64,000 nucleotides of DNA from Cladosporium sp. IMV 00045 (GCA_001931905.2 MSJI02000388.1:55341-119340); one strand, 5' to 3'. Positions 10,555 through 22,868 are shown, counted from the first letter of the stretch. The notes: a model not told the origin generated them from the letters alone. Translations and numbers: made by a program.

Positions 10555-11335
10555 ATGATATCTTCTGAGGCGCTTCATCAGCTGAAGCCGGGTCTGGGCG
10601 CGCACTCTCAGGTCGAGTGCGTTACGATGCCTGGCGGTGCCCACGATCTCGACTATACTGCATTCTCTTACACCGTACCCGCGGAGGACCAGCATCAATA
10701 TACTATCACAATTGCTGGCGTCAGGCATGGCGTCAGCGATGTCTTGCATTCAGCACTTCGTCACCTGGGACAATCCGGCAACTCGCTCACAATGTGGATC
10801 GATCCCATCTGTCTGGACCCGGGTAGTGCGCCTCAGGATCCTCTCTGATCGCTGACATCCTAGAAAACCATCTATGACAATGCATCAGAAATTGCAATAT
10901 GGCTTGGTGAGCCAAGACAAACCACAACAGCCTGGTTCAGCGTTGTCGAGTCATTTACTCGTCACGGCGAAGCACGCAGTATGCCTAAAGATCTTCTGGA
11001 AGTCATGTTTGGCAATCAGCTCTTCTCCCGGAACTGGGGCATGGATGCAGCCACTCTTCCGCCTCCCATGGTGGCATTGAGCGCGAGTGGAAGCCCTTCT
11101 GGCGCTGAAGGGCCCTTCCAAAGTAGTCTTTTGCTGTGGAAGCGAGCGCATGAGTTGGGGATCTCTCACATCCGTAGTATACCTCCTGCGCTACGCTCTA
11201 CCTCGTGTGGATGCTGAATACTCGTTATGGCTCGATCAAAGCTTGCTTCAGATACCAGGACGGCTGCCCGAAGCGTTCCGCGAAATCTTCCACAACGAGA
11301 TCGCAGCTACAGGCTTGGGGGAAGAGGGGGCCTGA
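10555..11335 (+). pseudogene. HET-domain gene remnant 1
   Basis: Pieces of a heterokaryon-incompatibility (HET) domain appear in order but in shifting frames: YTAFSYTVPAEDQ, then LTMWIDPICLD (motif of the ILWIDAICI type), then IYDNASEIAIWLGEP after a possible CTAG acceptor, then VVFCCGSERMSWGSL. Frame 10555-10848 ends in TGA, and the later pieces lie in two other frames with no splice pairing that I can make work throughout. The block duplication ends inside its first codons (MISSEALH is shared with 60052 onward). Probably a decayed gene. Confidence 0.7.
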
Positions 11336-11380
11336 GGCAAGGGCGTTCTTTTTGCACATCCACACAACATACAGTACGAC

Positions 11381-13632
11381 TTGAAAAACGCGACAGAATC
11401 CGAAGCCGCTGGCAGGCTCATGACCAAGCTCAGCGCTCGTCTCGCAAATCGCTACCGACCAAGGTGCATGTGGGGACTGGAGCAGCGCGACAATGCTGAC
11501 GATGAATCCGAAGAAGATCAAACCCTCGAGCGGGTAGATGTGTCGCTCAATCACTGGCTAAATTTGCTCGAATCATTCTACAGCGATTGCAGCCCTTCAG
11601 CGCACGAAGTTTTTCTACGGACTATTGCAGCATCTGAATCATCAGGCACGCCATCGCCGATGAGTATGAGGACTTCTCTCCCGGACGGGTATTTGCCATT
11701 GAACGCGCTTGACCACGAAATTCGCATTCTCGTGCTTTACCCAAACGAAGATCATAGCGGCGACATCGTATGCGAGACGTTCAACTTCAACGTAAAGCAA
11801 TTCTTTGAAATGGGAACAGAGCGTTTCCCGTACCTTGCATTGTCATATGTCTGGGGCGGCCCAGACACCAAGAAAACGATATGGTTTGGCCGCGAACAGA
11901 AGACAGTTACGCTCAACCTGTTTGAAGCGCTACAGAGTCTCCGAGACCCTTTTGTGCCCATGCTGCTATGGGTGGACGCACTTTGCATTGATCAAGGTAA
12001 TCCCGAAGAAGTCAAAAGCCAGGTGGGCATGATGGACGTCGTCTACAGTGGTGCTGGCGCGGTGCTGGCGTGGATAAGCAATCAACAAAACGAACACTAT
12101 ATGAGTTCTGTTGCTATGGAGCTTCTGACCGGACTCGAGCGTTTGATTGACGGGGTCAGGTATGATGTCGGACAACCCTCCGCCAAACAGCCATTGCGGA
12201 ACGAGTGGAAAAAATTAATGGCAAGCGGCTACGGCCCACTGGAGGCATTTGACCAGTCTTCCAGTCTCCGTATTTCAGCCATGTCTGGACCATGCAGGAG
12301 GTCTTTCTCAGTCGCAATGTCATCATCTGCCATGGTGGGTTTGCTGTTTACTTCCGCACGCTTCTGTTCAAAGCCGTACAGGACGGGAGGTGGGCAATAC
12401 CGCAAGTCATGAATTCTGGACACGGCGATGGCGCCAATATAGACGCCGACAATTTCCTGTCGTCGTATCATAGAATGCTTTGTGGGCGATCGCCGACCAT
12501 ACTGGAAGGTCTGTTGCTTGCGCAAGATTGATGTGCGACGAATGAGCATGATTCCATTAATGGTATTCTGGGAATGCTGGACATAAGCGAGATGGAAATC
12601 ACTCAAGAATCAACCTACACCTGACAACGAGTCGCATAAGAGCGAGATTACTACTACGTGTGCTTGGATATAAGCAAGCACATTGTGCAAGACACCAAAA
12701 GCCTGGACATACTCAGTGCGTGCGAGGTGCGCAGGCACTACGAAGTGGACCCAGCTGTAAGTACAAAGAAGGGGCATTTCCTCAAGGACTAGAGGTGCTT
12801 ACAAGGATACAGCAAATGAAACCAGATGGTAAGCCATAGCCTTCGTGGCTTCCTAATTGGTGCGTTTGGCCCAAATATCCTGGTTGGGCTCGATCAATTC
12901 TTTCAAGTGCAAACCCTACCAATACCCCAGTCAGATATAACGCCTGTGGAGGCACCGAAGCCGGGTATTGCATCAGTCGGATCGAAGATGACCGGCATGT
13001 GCTCCGTCTAGAAGGCACAGAGATCGACATCGTCGACGATGTGTACGATCACGACTGGCATCCATGGGATGTGGATCAATGGATAGGCTATATGGACACG
13101 TGGAGAGCCCCCTTCCCTCAGTTCTTGCGCCAGCCCGCCTTGCTCCGACGCTATAAAGTGGCGCGCGATATCGAGCGTGCATCGAGCGAAATGCTGAACT
13201 TCGGTCATAAAGGACTCGAAGGGCTCGTGCCAGAAACGGATCCACTACGCTCGGAGGAAGAGGAATCAGATAAAGATCCCGATGCCAACAGCCGAATGCT
13301 CGCGAATGGACACATCTGTCGGTTCTACCCCAGTCGCTTGTTTATCTCCTCGAAGGCGTACTTGGCACGCGGACCCAGAGGAGTGCAAAATGGCGACAAG
13401 GTAGTCATCTTCCGGGGCGCCAAAGTGCCCTTTGTGATCAGACCGGTGGGGGATGCCGAATCCTGTTTCACATTGGTGGGAGAATGCTGTAAGTCCAGGC
13501 CGTGCTATTGGAAGTAAAAGTCAATGCAGGGCCAGGCTAACCATCACATTCGTGTAGACATGCACCACGCCATGTACGGGCAGGCGTACGATGATTCATC
13601 GTCCTCACTCGAGGAGTTTGCATTAGTTTGAT
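11381..13632 (+). pseudogene. HET-domain gene 2, nearly complete but with frameshift and stops
   Basis: HET proteins trigger cell death after fusion of incompatible hyphae (family knowledge). The order here is YLALSYVWGG (about 11830), LLWVDALCIDQGNPEE (about 11965), SPYFSHVWTMQEVFLSRN (about 12262-12310, frame +1), NGILGML, SLDILSACEV, PSWLPNW after an intron 12759-12839 (GTAAGT...CATAG), NACGGTEAGY, and the typical C-terminal RLFISSKAYLARGPRGV...LVGECYMHHAMYGQA across an intron ending in GTGTAG. Lesions are a one-base shift near 12260, TGA near 12529, and TGA and TAA at about 12620-12640. The reading is otherwise well preserved, so the decay is recent or some lesions are base errors. Confidence 0.75.
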
Positions 13633-14229
13633 GTTCGAGTGGCTACTGCAACACAGCTTTGGTTCATTGGTGCAACACGAGTCTATAAATGATAGCCCTG
13701 CACGTGGTACCATACATGCCGTTGCTTCACGGTTACCAAGGGCTCGGCCAAGCCTATAATGACTTAGACCTCCCTCGTAGAATGTTTCCCGGTTTTGCGA
13801 TCTTATTCGATGCCTTAGAGGCTGATATCGTTGATCATCGTAGGAAATTCAGTGTAGGCGTGCTGCCATCACCTTCTGGCCGGGCGGTGTAGGTATCATT
13901 TTGGCTCGATGTCTCAACCGGAACGCAGACAACACTTTGCTCATCGCAATGTGGTGTTTTGAGAAGTCTCATCCAATGCAATCATTGCAGGAAACCAAAA
14001 AGCATGGCTAACGCGATCAAGATTACGGCGAAGTCTTGGGCCATACTGAGGGAAACGGGACTGCAAGTGTAAATGCTGTGGCACTCTCTGCGAGCAACCC
14101 CCTTCGGATCAACTTTAAGGTAATAGCAAGCATACACGCTCTGCTTTACTGCCACTTCAGTGTAGGGGTGCATAAAGAAAGCAAAAACATACAACAGGCG
14201 GGATTCCCAGATGGTCACCCACTCTAGTA

Positions 14230-14264
14230 CTAGTCGCCCGGTTCAGTGCTTATGTATGGCAGAG
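14230..14264 (+). repeat. Short dispersed repeat, CTAGTCGCCCGGT type, site 2
   Basis: CTAGTCGCCCGGT followed by TTATGTATGGCAGAG. The same arrangement occurs at 59939-59973 and, more diverged, at 10443. It lies outside the block duplication, so it moved or was copied separately. Confidence 0.55.
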
Positions 14265-14278
14265 CGGACGGAGTACAC

Positions 14279-14490
14279 GGTTGTCACCCGCCCTCGGACG
14301 GGCTCGGCGCTTCCCAGCAACATCCTGAATCACGTGCCGTAGCTGCTGATCGGAGATTCCAGGAATATGTTGACGGTTGTCACCCGCCCGTGCCTGGGAA
14401 GCCCATTCCCCGCCTAGGCGGCAACACCCGCAGCACGTGATCTTGAATCACGAGTCTCCGCTCACCGATTCCTGGTTCCAGGAACACGTT
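14279..14490 (+). repeat. Imperfect tandem repeat, about 95-115 bp, two units
   Basis: Both units begin GGTTGTCACCCGCC and run through AATCACG, a GATTCC and an ATTCCAGGAA/GTTCCAGGAA element to GTTG. Unit 2 has an insertion. CACGTG cores are present in both. Function unknown; may be a fragment of a mobile element. Confidence 0.5.
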
Positions 14491-15242
14491 GGCCATCCCG
14501 CCAATCGTAGCTTTGATCTTGTGGTTTCCAGTTCTTGAATAAGCGCTGGGGCCTCGACACGCGTTTTTTTTAGCAGCTCAGATAGTGGGCTTCCAGGATG
14601 TAACGTTCGTCACATGGTCGATTGGAACTCATCCTGAATCAGGGACTCTTGAAGAGCACCCGATCGCGTGGTCTGCCAGACAATTGTCATTATGGAAGCT
14701 TGGAAGTTGAAGACTAGCTGCCACCTCCCATGCTATTGGCTAGCCTTGTATCTAAGCATGGTCCGCCACCTGTTCAATCGTGCGACGTGTTACCGAGACT
14801 TGCGTGTTGTTATGTCATTCTGCCATCTGCGGTCACAGTGTCGAAGGATTATGACTGCTTAGATGGGGAGGTTGGGTTCCGTTGCTATGTATGCAACATA
14901 GACTTTTGCTTTCCAATAGCATCGGCTATGGCATAAGAAAATTTGTCATCAAATTCTCGACACATGATTCTGGGGAGGGGCATTTTAAATTACGCGTCTC
15001 TGAAAATGCGGATCGAGCTATAATCCACGGTTAGAAAAAACCTACGATCAGTGTCAAATGGATTTCTCAAGCTTCCCCGCCCTGTAGCAATTGAAGTTCG
15101 ATTACATGCGTGATCAGCGCCTGCTCTGCCAATCTATGATTGCACGACAAGAAGCTCAACAATAACAGAGCAATCACGTTTTGATTTGGCATATCGAAAG
15201 CCGCATAAGACCAGTTACTCTCAAATCCTTTAGCAACACCTC

Positions 15243-16457
15243 ATGGACTCACTGGAGAGAGATATCCTGTTATTTTCGCTATTGTTGAATGAATGCAGTC
15301 GGCTGGCGAAGCTGCTATTGAACTCTGGTCCATCAACTCAGAACAATGACTTAGAAGAGCAAATCATACGGCAGCAGCTGTCGTTACACAACACGAGACT
15401 ATCTGTCACGAAAAATGACCTAGAGTATCTTACCCAGGCAGAAGCAGAGCAGATCATAGCACAATTCGAGAGCATTCCCGACAATGTGGACAAATTATTG
15501 TTTTGGACTGGACTTCCTAGGGATTGGGTGCAGAAATGGGCCGAGAAGCATGAGATGACGACACTTACCTCAGCTATGGGCCCGCTAATGAATCTTGCGG
15601 ATGCTCGATGTCCACGATTGCAAATGGCAAGATCGCGAACGGGATATCTGGACTGGAGCAGATACGTTAAAGGGGCGTCTGGAATATTTTCCCGATACGC
15701 GTGCACGTGTGGTATCATTAGGGTCCTGACTCTGCCGCCTGCTGAGTCGTGGCGTCTCCGTATAAACTCGACTTACTACACGATAGAAGAACCTGTCTTG
15801 CGTGGTTCGAAAGGCCACTGTCGTGCCTTCCAGATCAACTTCGTACATCTCCTAGCAGACTCTGAAGCGCTCGAGTATCAGGTATGGCCAGAAGATCACA
15901 CATGGGAGGGGCTTCGACTGTATACCACTGATGCTCTCATTTTCATGCTACCACCACCAAGGCCAGGTAGCATGTGTTCGAATAATTCTGGAAAGACGAA
16001 GAGGAGGAAATATAAAACTAGAAGGACGTGCCAAACACGAAATGACAGCGTTCCGTCCGAGAGCGTGCAGGCATCCGTCAACAGAAATCAGACTAAAAAC
16101 CTCAATTGCAACGTTCAAGGAAGCCTTCGAAGCGTATCCAATGAAGCTGAGTGTCCAAAAGTAGCGAAGAATGTCAAGCGAATAAAATTCCGCACTGAAG
16201 ACACGGAATGGAAAAAAACCAGCAGCCCCCGACAACCCAACCTCGTGGTTTCAATAGCAGCTCTCGGCGGCCAGAAACGCAACCGAAGACACACTAGCGC
16301 TCAGTCCCAAAGTAAGAGTGCAAACACTGACCAAGATAGGGGATTACGTGGTCTAACAAAGAACTATCAGGCAAGACAGGAGACCAAGATCCGTCAATTT
16401 CTAGCAGCAGGGATCCGGTGGAAAGTCACCGCATCAAAAACCCCGAGTCGAAAATGA
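15243..16457 (+). CDS. Uncharacterised 404-residue protein with basic C-terminal tail
   Basis: Single exon, ATG at 15243. Residues 1-110 are leucine- and glutamine-rich and helical (LLLNECSRLAKLLLNSG; EAEQIIAQFESIPDNVDKLL). The middle is globular with conserved-looking Trp/Tyr. From about residue 250 the sequence is disordered and Lys/Arg/Asn/Gln-rich with KTKRRKYKTRR, a likely nuclear localisation signal. The TGA overlaps an ATG; the next 165 nt encode an extremely Lys-rich run (16456-16621) that could be the original tail after a frameshift. No family recognised. Confidence 0.5.
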   Translation: MDSLERDILLFSLLLNECSRLAKLLLNSGPSTQNNDLEEQIIRQQLSLHNTRLSVTKNDLEYLTQAEAEQIIAQFESIPDNVDKLLFWTGLPRDWVQKWAEKHEMTTLTSAMGPLMNLADARCPRLQMARSRTGYLDWSRYVKGASGIFSRYACTCGIIRVLTLPPAESWRLRINSTYYTIEEPVLRGSKGHCRAFQINFVHLLADSEALEYQVWPEDHTWEGLRLYTTDALIFMLPPPRPGSMCSNNSGKTKRRKYKTRRTCQTRNDSVPSESVQASVNRNQTKNLNCNVQGSLRSVSNEAECPKVAKNVKRIKFRTEDTEWKKTSSPRQPNLVVSIAALGGQKRNRRHTSAQSQSKSANTDQDRGLRGLTKNYQARQETKIRQFLAAGIRWKVTASKTPSRK

Positions 16458-16906
16458 AGCCAAAGAAGAGGACAAGAGATGGAATGGAGATAGAAAAGGG
16501 GAAGAAGGACAAGAAAGATAACGACGCGGAGAAGAAAGCCAGGAAGGAAAAGAAGAAAAAGAAGAAGAACAACAAGAATGAGGAGAAGTACAACCGAGTT
16601 ATTACAAAGCAAATGCCGTAGAATTATGATAGGGGCTTTCGGAAATGGGAATGACAAAACCAGAACTCAAGCAAAGGTTCGGGGGCATATTTATTACATT
16701 ATGAGTTGCATCCATGATTTCCAAACGTTTGTGGCGAAACATTAAATAACGTTATTCATTGATTTGAAGTACAACAACAAGGAAAGAGCATAAGATCAAA
16801 CGTGCGTCCCATCACTTCGTTGCCTTCGTCAACACACACATACGAATGTGGACTATCCCATGACTATACCTCGCTTCCTGTTGCTTTGCCGTGCGCTTCT
16901 TGAATT
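16458..16906. other. Intergenic with purine-rich Lys-coding tract
   Basis: 16456-16620 is A/G-rich and would encode repeated KKxKK in one frame, possibly a detached tail of the preceding gene. The rest shows nothing. Confidence 0.4.
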
Positions 16907-17648
16907 TCAGTGGTTCCCATACGCAGGCAGGATGGTCCAACCCAAAGTCCGCATACAATCCATCACCGAAAGAGCTGGTTTTGGCCCAGTCACCCTCACG
17001 ATGATCGTATTCAGTGATGAAATAGCCCGCAGTTGCGAGTTGATCTGCGAAAGCGCTTCGTTCGCATGTTGCTGACTCTCACCTGTCACTTGATCCAGCT
17101 CCCTAACGTGCTTGACGCTGAAAGAAATCTCCAAAGTTTTCAAATTGGTACAAAACTCTTGGAGAAGCTTCAATCTCTTGAGGCTGTCGTCCTTGATCTT
17201 CAATCCTTCAGCTGAACATTCCAAGCCAGGAAAGTCCACGCTGAGATGAGAGCGAAGCTGAGTTCGCTGCGCCAATGCAAGTCAAGAAAGCCTTGAGAAG
17301 ATCATCCTTTGGTCTTTTCTCGTCAAGTAAGGCAAAATGGTTCACGCCAAAAAGTGTCTCAGCAGCCTCGACGTGAATCTGTCGATTGACTTGAAGCAAC
17401 GCGAGCCATCGATGTGGCCTTTCAGGTGCGAACGTCTCAACCTGTGAGCCGGTATCTTGGAACAGATAGAGCGGATGCGAGACGTAAAGAACTCTTCGGT
17501 ATATATTGTCGCGAATCTCTCGGGGCAAGCCGAAGAAATTGCTTTCCTGTTTGTTTGATGTCCCACGACGTGCCTGTGCTGGTCGTGTAACAGAGCTGCC
17601 ACGAAATGGCGGTCGTCTGGATGTTGCCAGATTTTGTTCTTCAGCCAT
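16907..17648 (-). pseudogene. 2EXR/F-box-like gene with a frameshift
   Basis: Reading from 17648: MAEEQNLATSRR..., FFGLPREIRDNIYRRVLY (typical start of the fungal 2EXR-type domain), WLALLQVNRQIHVEAAETLFG, and FLTCIGAAN at about 17275. The continuing homology (HLSVDFPGLECSAEGLKI ... LKTLEISFSVKH) lies one frame over, from 17275 to the stop at 16907. No splice sites separate the parts, so a one-base indel is the simplest reading. Function of this family is unknown; members are abundant in filamentous fungi. Confidence 0.65.
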
Positions 17649-18702
17649 TGCAATTTCTCCTCCTGCAAGCTCAGTGCCTCGTTATGTGGAAGTACGTCGT
17701 GAATCGGTAGAGAGAGTCTGAGTGCCGGAGTCTTCCGGGAAGACCGATGGAGTATAAAGTGCGAGGCGTATACACTCAAGTAGACCAGTGCGAGTTTTAG
17801 GTGTCGCTTGCCTCACAGTAGGCAAGGCTACAGCGAAAGGAAGGTACGTATGAACGTAGAGGGATACAGACCCTACAGGCGTTAAGTCTAAGTCGAGGGT
17901 CGGATCGCCAAAGGTGACCTGGACACAAATGTGAACGTTGTAACTTAAGAAGGCAGATCCGCTCCACCTACCAGGTGTTGATGATTGAATAAGAGCACAT
18001 TCCACGGGATGTCTCGAGAATCTCTTGCTCTGCGAGGATGGGACAGCAGTGAAAGTAAGCGCAGTAGAGTGCGTCATAGCAAGAACATAACGAAGTCATG
18101 GCCCTCGGCGGGCCGCAAATCTTGGCAAGACTTTGACATTGGCAAAGATCCTAATGATAGATTTCATAACTGCAAACCCGAGCAAAATCGGGATGCATAG
18201 GGGCTTGTTCATCGTGAAATTGTTCAATGTGAGGATCAGAGAAGATGCAGTGGCTGGGTCAGAGCTGCCAACACCAGTGTTCCGCTTGTGCTACTAGCTG
18301 TCGCAAATGGATGCGGCCCAGCGTGGGTCTCATCAGTGAATGAAGGATCGGAGCGACGGCGTCCATCAGGGTTGATTTTCGCAACGGTGTCTGAATTCCG
18401 GCCTTTCTCGGTCGTGCTGTAAGGCTCCATATGGTAAAGAGTGTTAACTCCACCGAGGACACCATACACTTCTGCTTGAATGATGAAGAGAGGAAAAGTA
18501 TCTACTGGAGTCGCGTATAAACCGAAGTAGACTTTCGAAAGTTTCATTGAGCGATATACCAGTGATTTCCATGGGAAACTTCACTTTCAACCTAAGGAGC
18601 CATGCTCGAGAACTGTTGTTTGATGGTCGATCACAGCCAACTCAGCTCACATCTGTGAAATGCGCGCCAACACGTCTCGCTTGTGAATAACGCGTCACGG
18701 GC
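17649..18702. other. Intergenic downstream of the NLR gene
   Basis: Several overlapping small ORFs on both strands with no conserved signature. I support none. Confidence 0.5.
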
Positions 18703-21700
18703 TCAGAGGAGCGTATCACGTAGACAATTAGATGAAGAGGCATCAGCGTTTGTTTGTGGCAGCAAGCTCGGAATGGGATGCCATTGCAACTTAGAGGCGC
18801 CGTGATCCCGAAGCTGATGTCCAAGTCTGGACTCGTAGAGTAGCTGAAGCCGAGTGTGCTCACCCCATCGCTGTACTTGATCCGCAGCCGCGACGGCTGA
18901 GTTCGGAATGTACGCTTTCTGATCAAAATCGGCGGATTGCAGCAAGAAGGCCAGCATGGCCTCCGATCCGTATAGCGATGTTATCCCAAGGGGATCGTAC
19001 AAGCTACTGTCGAATTCGAACCTAGGTTTAATCGCGCAACCAGGACGACGATTTTGTTCAATCCAATTGTTTAGCCTGGTCGAGCCTGTCTCACAGATCT
19101 TTTCTATGCTTTCCAGGCTGACGAGTGATACAGTATCAATTTCCCTGTAGTGCTCGATCCAGTGGCAAGATGCGTACACAAAGAACTCGCCGAATCCTCG
19201 CTCAGCTGGATCGTATTGAATCATGTTGCTCTCCCATTCTTCCCAGCTACAATTCGGATCATAATTGGTCGGCTCTGTTGGTTCGTCGAACAAATCAGTC
19301 TCCTGAGGAAGCTCGTCAATTGCCAATTGGTGCTCTGAGAATAATTGGTTTTGACCAATGTCATCCAAAGCAAGGTACCTCAGGCAAACATTGAGCATTG
19401 ATGCCTCCAAGAGTTCAGTACATGGACTGCTGCTGAACATTTTGTCGCCGGTCTTTTCCTCTGAGGAAAAACATAGTCGGCTTTGAACCCTTGACGCGTG
19501 ATGAATCTGGAGAAACTCCCTAACTGATTGATGCACAAGTCCAACTTGACGCTTTTTGAGATCAGCAAAGTCGACCCGATTGATGAAAGGATGGATAAAT
19601 TCGAATATTCTGTGGTGGTCCACTAGTCGGGAGAGGGCAGTGATGGTCGTGACCTTCGGCGGAGCCATTTCCATGGCGACAATCCAAGCAAGCTCGACTA
19701 TGCTAAGAGGCCTGCGCGCTACAGCAAGGAGCCTCAGGGCTGTGCTTGCAAGGTCGAAATTGTCCAAGTTGCCTGAGCTGCGCTGTAGGAGGAGCGTATT
19801 GTAAAGGCTGAAAAGACCTTTGAGTGCTGAAGCGTCCTCGAGGAGGTCGTTTATTGGGCCGAGCGCCCTATGACCACGGATTTGGATCAATTCGATCATC
19901 ATTCTCGTCCAGATGGCGCTTCCCTGAGCCCTACGAGACACCACTTCAGTGATGAGAGATTTGGCACGCATCGGCAAATGAGAAAGCTGGCTCTCGACCA
20001 TGTGGCCAGCGATGATTGCATCTCGCTTGGTTTCCGGATCGAAATAAATAATGGCCGCCTTGTTGAGCTGCTCTGTGATTTCTTCAGTAGGCCGAGAAAG
20101 CAACACCGCCTTGATTCTTGAACTCTTCCGGGATACATTGTCCAGTAGTATGAGAATCTGCTTTCGAGAGACTCTATCGCACTCGTCCAGACCATCAATG
20201 ACTATGAAGATGGGACGGTCGATGGAATCGAGGATGTGTTCTAAGAAAGTCGCAAGCGTTGCAGTATCTGCTGCAGGTTCGAAGTTCCCGGAGGCTTGCT
20301 TCTCCTTGTACCACTTGTGGAACGCCTTTACCAGCCCAGCAAATTGCTTCAGAAGCTGCAAAATCAAGGTAGAAAATACTTGAAGGGCACGCCCGCTGCC
20401 ATCGTCCTGGCAATAGTAGTAACAGACTTTGGCCTTTGGTAGCTGTCGCTCGCTTATTTGACGCAGCTCATGTACGAGGAATGCTGAAGCAACTGACTTC
20501 CCACATCCCATCTCTCCAAATATCACGAGCTGGCGACAGTCAGGCTGACAGCACCATCTGGAGAAACTTGGGTCATCCAAGAGAAACTCGCAAGTTTCAT
20601 CAGCATAAAGAGCTCGCAGATCCAAATAGCGCTGATTCTGGCGAAACAAATTTTCACTCCCTAGCCACCGGGAAACTGCGCAACATTAGCACTTGGCCCT
20701 TATCGAATACTTGCGAAGTGTTCTCACTTTCTTGATCATACAGCATCGTCTTAATCTCCAACAATATCTCTTGTGTCGCATTCACAACAAGTTTGTTGAG
20801 TGCGCCGGATCGCTTCAAGAAATCTCCCACAATCTCAGGTAGTCGAACGTTATTCAGCATTATCCTGAGAATCATCTTTGCTCCAGAATCATTGAGAACC
20901 TCTAATGCAACTTTGTAGAACTCTAGAAACTTTTGGTATACCAGAACGAGGGCCTGCTTAAAGGTCAGAAGAGATCAACGTCGAAGAGCTTCGGCATACC
21001 TTGTGTATCTGCTCGCTGTCTGACTTTTGGCCCAGCGTGTCACAATCATCGATGTACGACATCTGTTCCAACATGTCCCCAATGGTGTTCGCAAATTCCA
21101 GATCGGCGCTTGCAAGGCTGATAGCAACCTGTCGAGGATGCGTCAGCGAATTCACATCTTCAAAAACGATAGCGAACTTGAGAAATTATCTTACAGCAGT
21201 GACACTTCTGACTATCCCGAAGACTGTGGCCGCCGTTGGCTCGAAAGCAATCAAAGGATTAGCCAGGTCTAGTGCTACTTTGAAATTTTCCAGAGGCCCT
21301 TTTGCAGAGCGCAAATGTTCTAAACCGCGTCGAAACATCGAATCCTCAGTAGCAGAATTTTCAATGCCGCGAAGATTGTCGAAAAGCTGTTCAACCGTTT
21401 TCCCTGTGATACATGCAACATCCATTTTGGGCTCAAGTGTATTGATTGCTTCACGAAAAGCAGCACTCCAAAGATCTGTTGAGGTGATCATGACATCTGC
21501 ACTGTTACTGACGTGCGCGTCACTGACACTGTCGGAGTTGGTAACACTTGGTTGGTGTGATCGCTGGGTAGCTTGGGTCTCCTCAGGGGTCTCGCTTGTG
21601 CCACTGCAAGACACTGTGGCCAGACTTGCCTGACCAGACACGTGGGGGCTACTCAATCAAGTTAAATTCTAAGCCTTCTCCGTTGACGCCCTCGGTGAGT

Positions 21701-21879
21701 TCAAGCGCTACAATAAAGGCGAAGCACACTTACCTGATGGCAATGTTGGGATTCAGATGTATCTCTGGTGGAGGCAGAGCTGAGTCGGATGGGACATGCC
21801 GTGAGCGGCTCCGCAGGCGATCGAACCGGTTGCGAAGCTTCTTTCGAAAGCTTCTATCATGTGTTGACTCGGAAAACAT
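18703..21879 (-). CDS. NACHT-type NLR (STAND) protein
   Basis: Five exons: 21734-21879, 21195-21648, 21000-21128, 20728-20953, 18703-20675. All introns (85, 66, 46, 52 nt) have GT/AG ends and restore frame, giving 975 residues. The N-terminus MFSESTHDRSFRKKLRNRF and a helical domain (LWSAAFREAINTLEPK ... MLEQMSYIDDCDTL) match the usual N-terminal layout of fungal NLRs. The NACHT part has Walker A GEMGCGKS and Walker B FIVIDGLDECD. A winged-helix-like region with LVHQSVREFLQ follows. The C-terminal 250 residues show no ankyrin, WD40 or TPR repeats that I can see. Such proteins act as nucleotide-driven switches in non-self recognition and cell death (family knowledge). The gene faces a STAND-N-domain gene at 22869 across 989 bp. 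Confidence 0.85.
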
Positions 21880-22868
21880 TCTCAGAGCCTAGGGAATCTA
21901 AATAATAGGTTTACTGAGTAAAAGTCACTCTTTAGCGAAAAGTAAGCAGCAGATGGGAGAAAAGATGGAGAACATATTTTTATTCTCGATTTGGGTGGAC
22001 CGGCATGAGCGAGCCTTGTGAAGCGAGTCGCTAATGTACATCAACATGCTAAGCGCCCGAGTTCGCTTTAGTAGTAAGACGAAGACTTGACGTCGTAAGA
22101 AGACCCTGGCCTATGTCGCTGCATGTCGCTCGCTCCAGCATTGGCGGCTAAAAGAATCCTTAAGACACCGCAGTATCCGAGATTAAATTTTAAAGGATTG
22201 CTTGTCGTCAAATGCGGTATTGCCTACTGTACCATTGTGATGGCTGATGTGAGGTCCTGGCTTTCGACCTAAAAGTCGCCCGTGCGCCGAAGGATCAGAT
22301 GAGCAAGCCACTTCCAGAGAGCCGAAGGGGAATGATAGGACGAAAGGGTAATGCGGCGGAGCAGCTAACATGTCACGTGCTTGTGCCTCGACTTGAAGCG
22401 CCAATGGGCTGTGCAGCGGATTGTGCTGCTTCCCGTGAGGCCGACCAATCGGGGAAGGCCATTACACTCTGTTACGACCTCTTATAACGATAGAACCCCA
22501 CAGGGAGAGACTTGCCCTACGACAACACCTCACGGTGCAGTTCTTATGTAGAGTACCGCGCGGTTGGTGAAACAAGCGCTCCCAAACTGGCGTTCTGTTA
22601 TGAGAGGGCCTGCCGAAGAGGGCTGGCTTGGCGAATTTATCATTGGCGCTGTTCGCGCGCAAACGGGATTGGCTCGTGTCTTGTAAGCGCCGAGTGTTGA
22701 ACTACGTCGAACAGGCACCCACTACATGAAATCTTCCATTGCTTCCCACCACAGTATTGAACTCCAAAACTTATTTGATATCGGACCCGCGCTCACCTGC
22801 TGCACTGCCCGCCGCTCTACATTCATCGGAGAGTCTGCAATTCTTCCCGCACCCGGACAACGTCACTT
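21880..22868. other. Divergent intergenic region between NLR and STAND-N-domain genes
   Basis: Presumably carries both promoters. No further gene supported. Confidence 0.5.

Larger units (their letters stand above)
1..10578 (+). repeat. Left copy of a large segmental duplication (partner 48995-60073)
   Basis: The gene order rec8 end, Cys/Pro-rich membrane protein, glucokinase, F-box-like gene, zinc-peptidase-like genes and a 283-residue unknown recurs in the same order and strand at 48995-60073. Identity is high in exons and lower, with indels, between genes. The left edge lies outside the window. The right edge is at about 10578, eight codons into a HET-type gene; the partner stops matching at about 60073. 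The offset between the copies grows from 48994 to about 49490, so unequal insertions and deletions accumulated after duplication. It could be a true duplication, or two homeologous or haplotype contigs joined on one scaffold. Confidence 0.93.
13633..15242. other. Gene-poor stretch with short repeats
   Basis: No ORF I would support. Contains the dispersed motif at 14230-14264 and an imperfect tandem repeat at 14279-14490. Several small stop-to-stop frames look random. Confidence 0.6.

Noticed and set aside
12826..13011. Small ORFs on both strands inside the HET gene
   Set aside because: HET homology (PSWLPNW, NACGGTEAGY) is in another forward frame.
16418..16621. Separate Lys-rich small protein
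   Set aside because: Low-complexity purine tract directly after the 404-residue gene; more likely its former tail or plain repeat sequence.
17342..17779. Reverse ORF of 145 codons overlapping the 2EXR-like gene
   Set aside because: A different frame over the same exon; the 2EXR pattern lies in the 17208-17648 frame.
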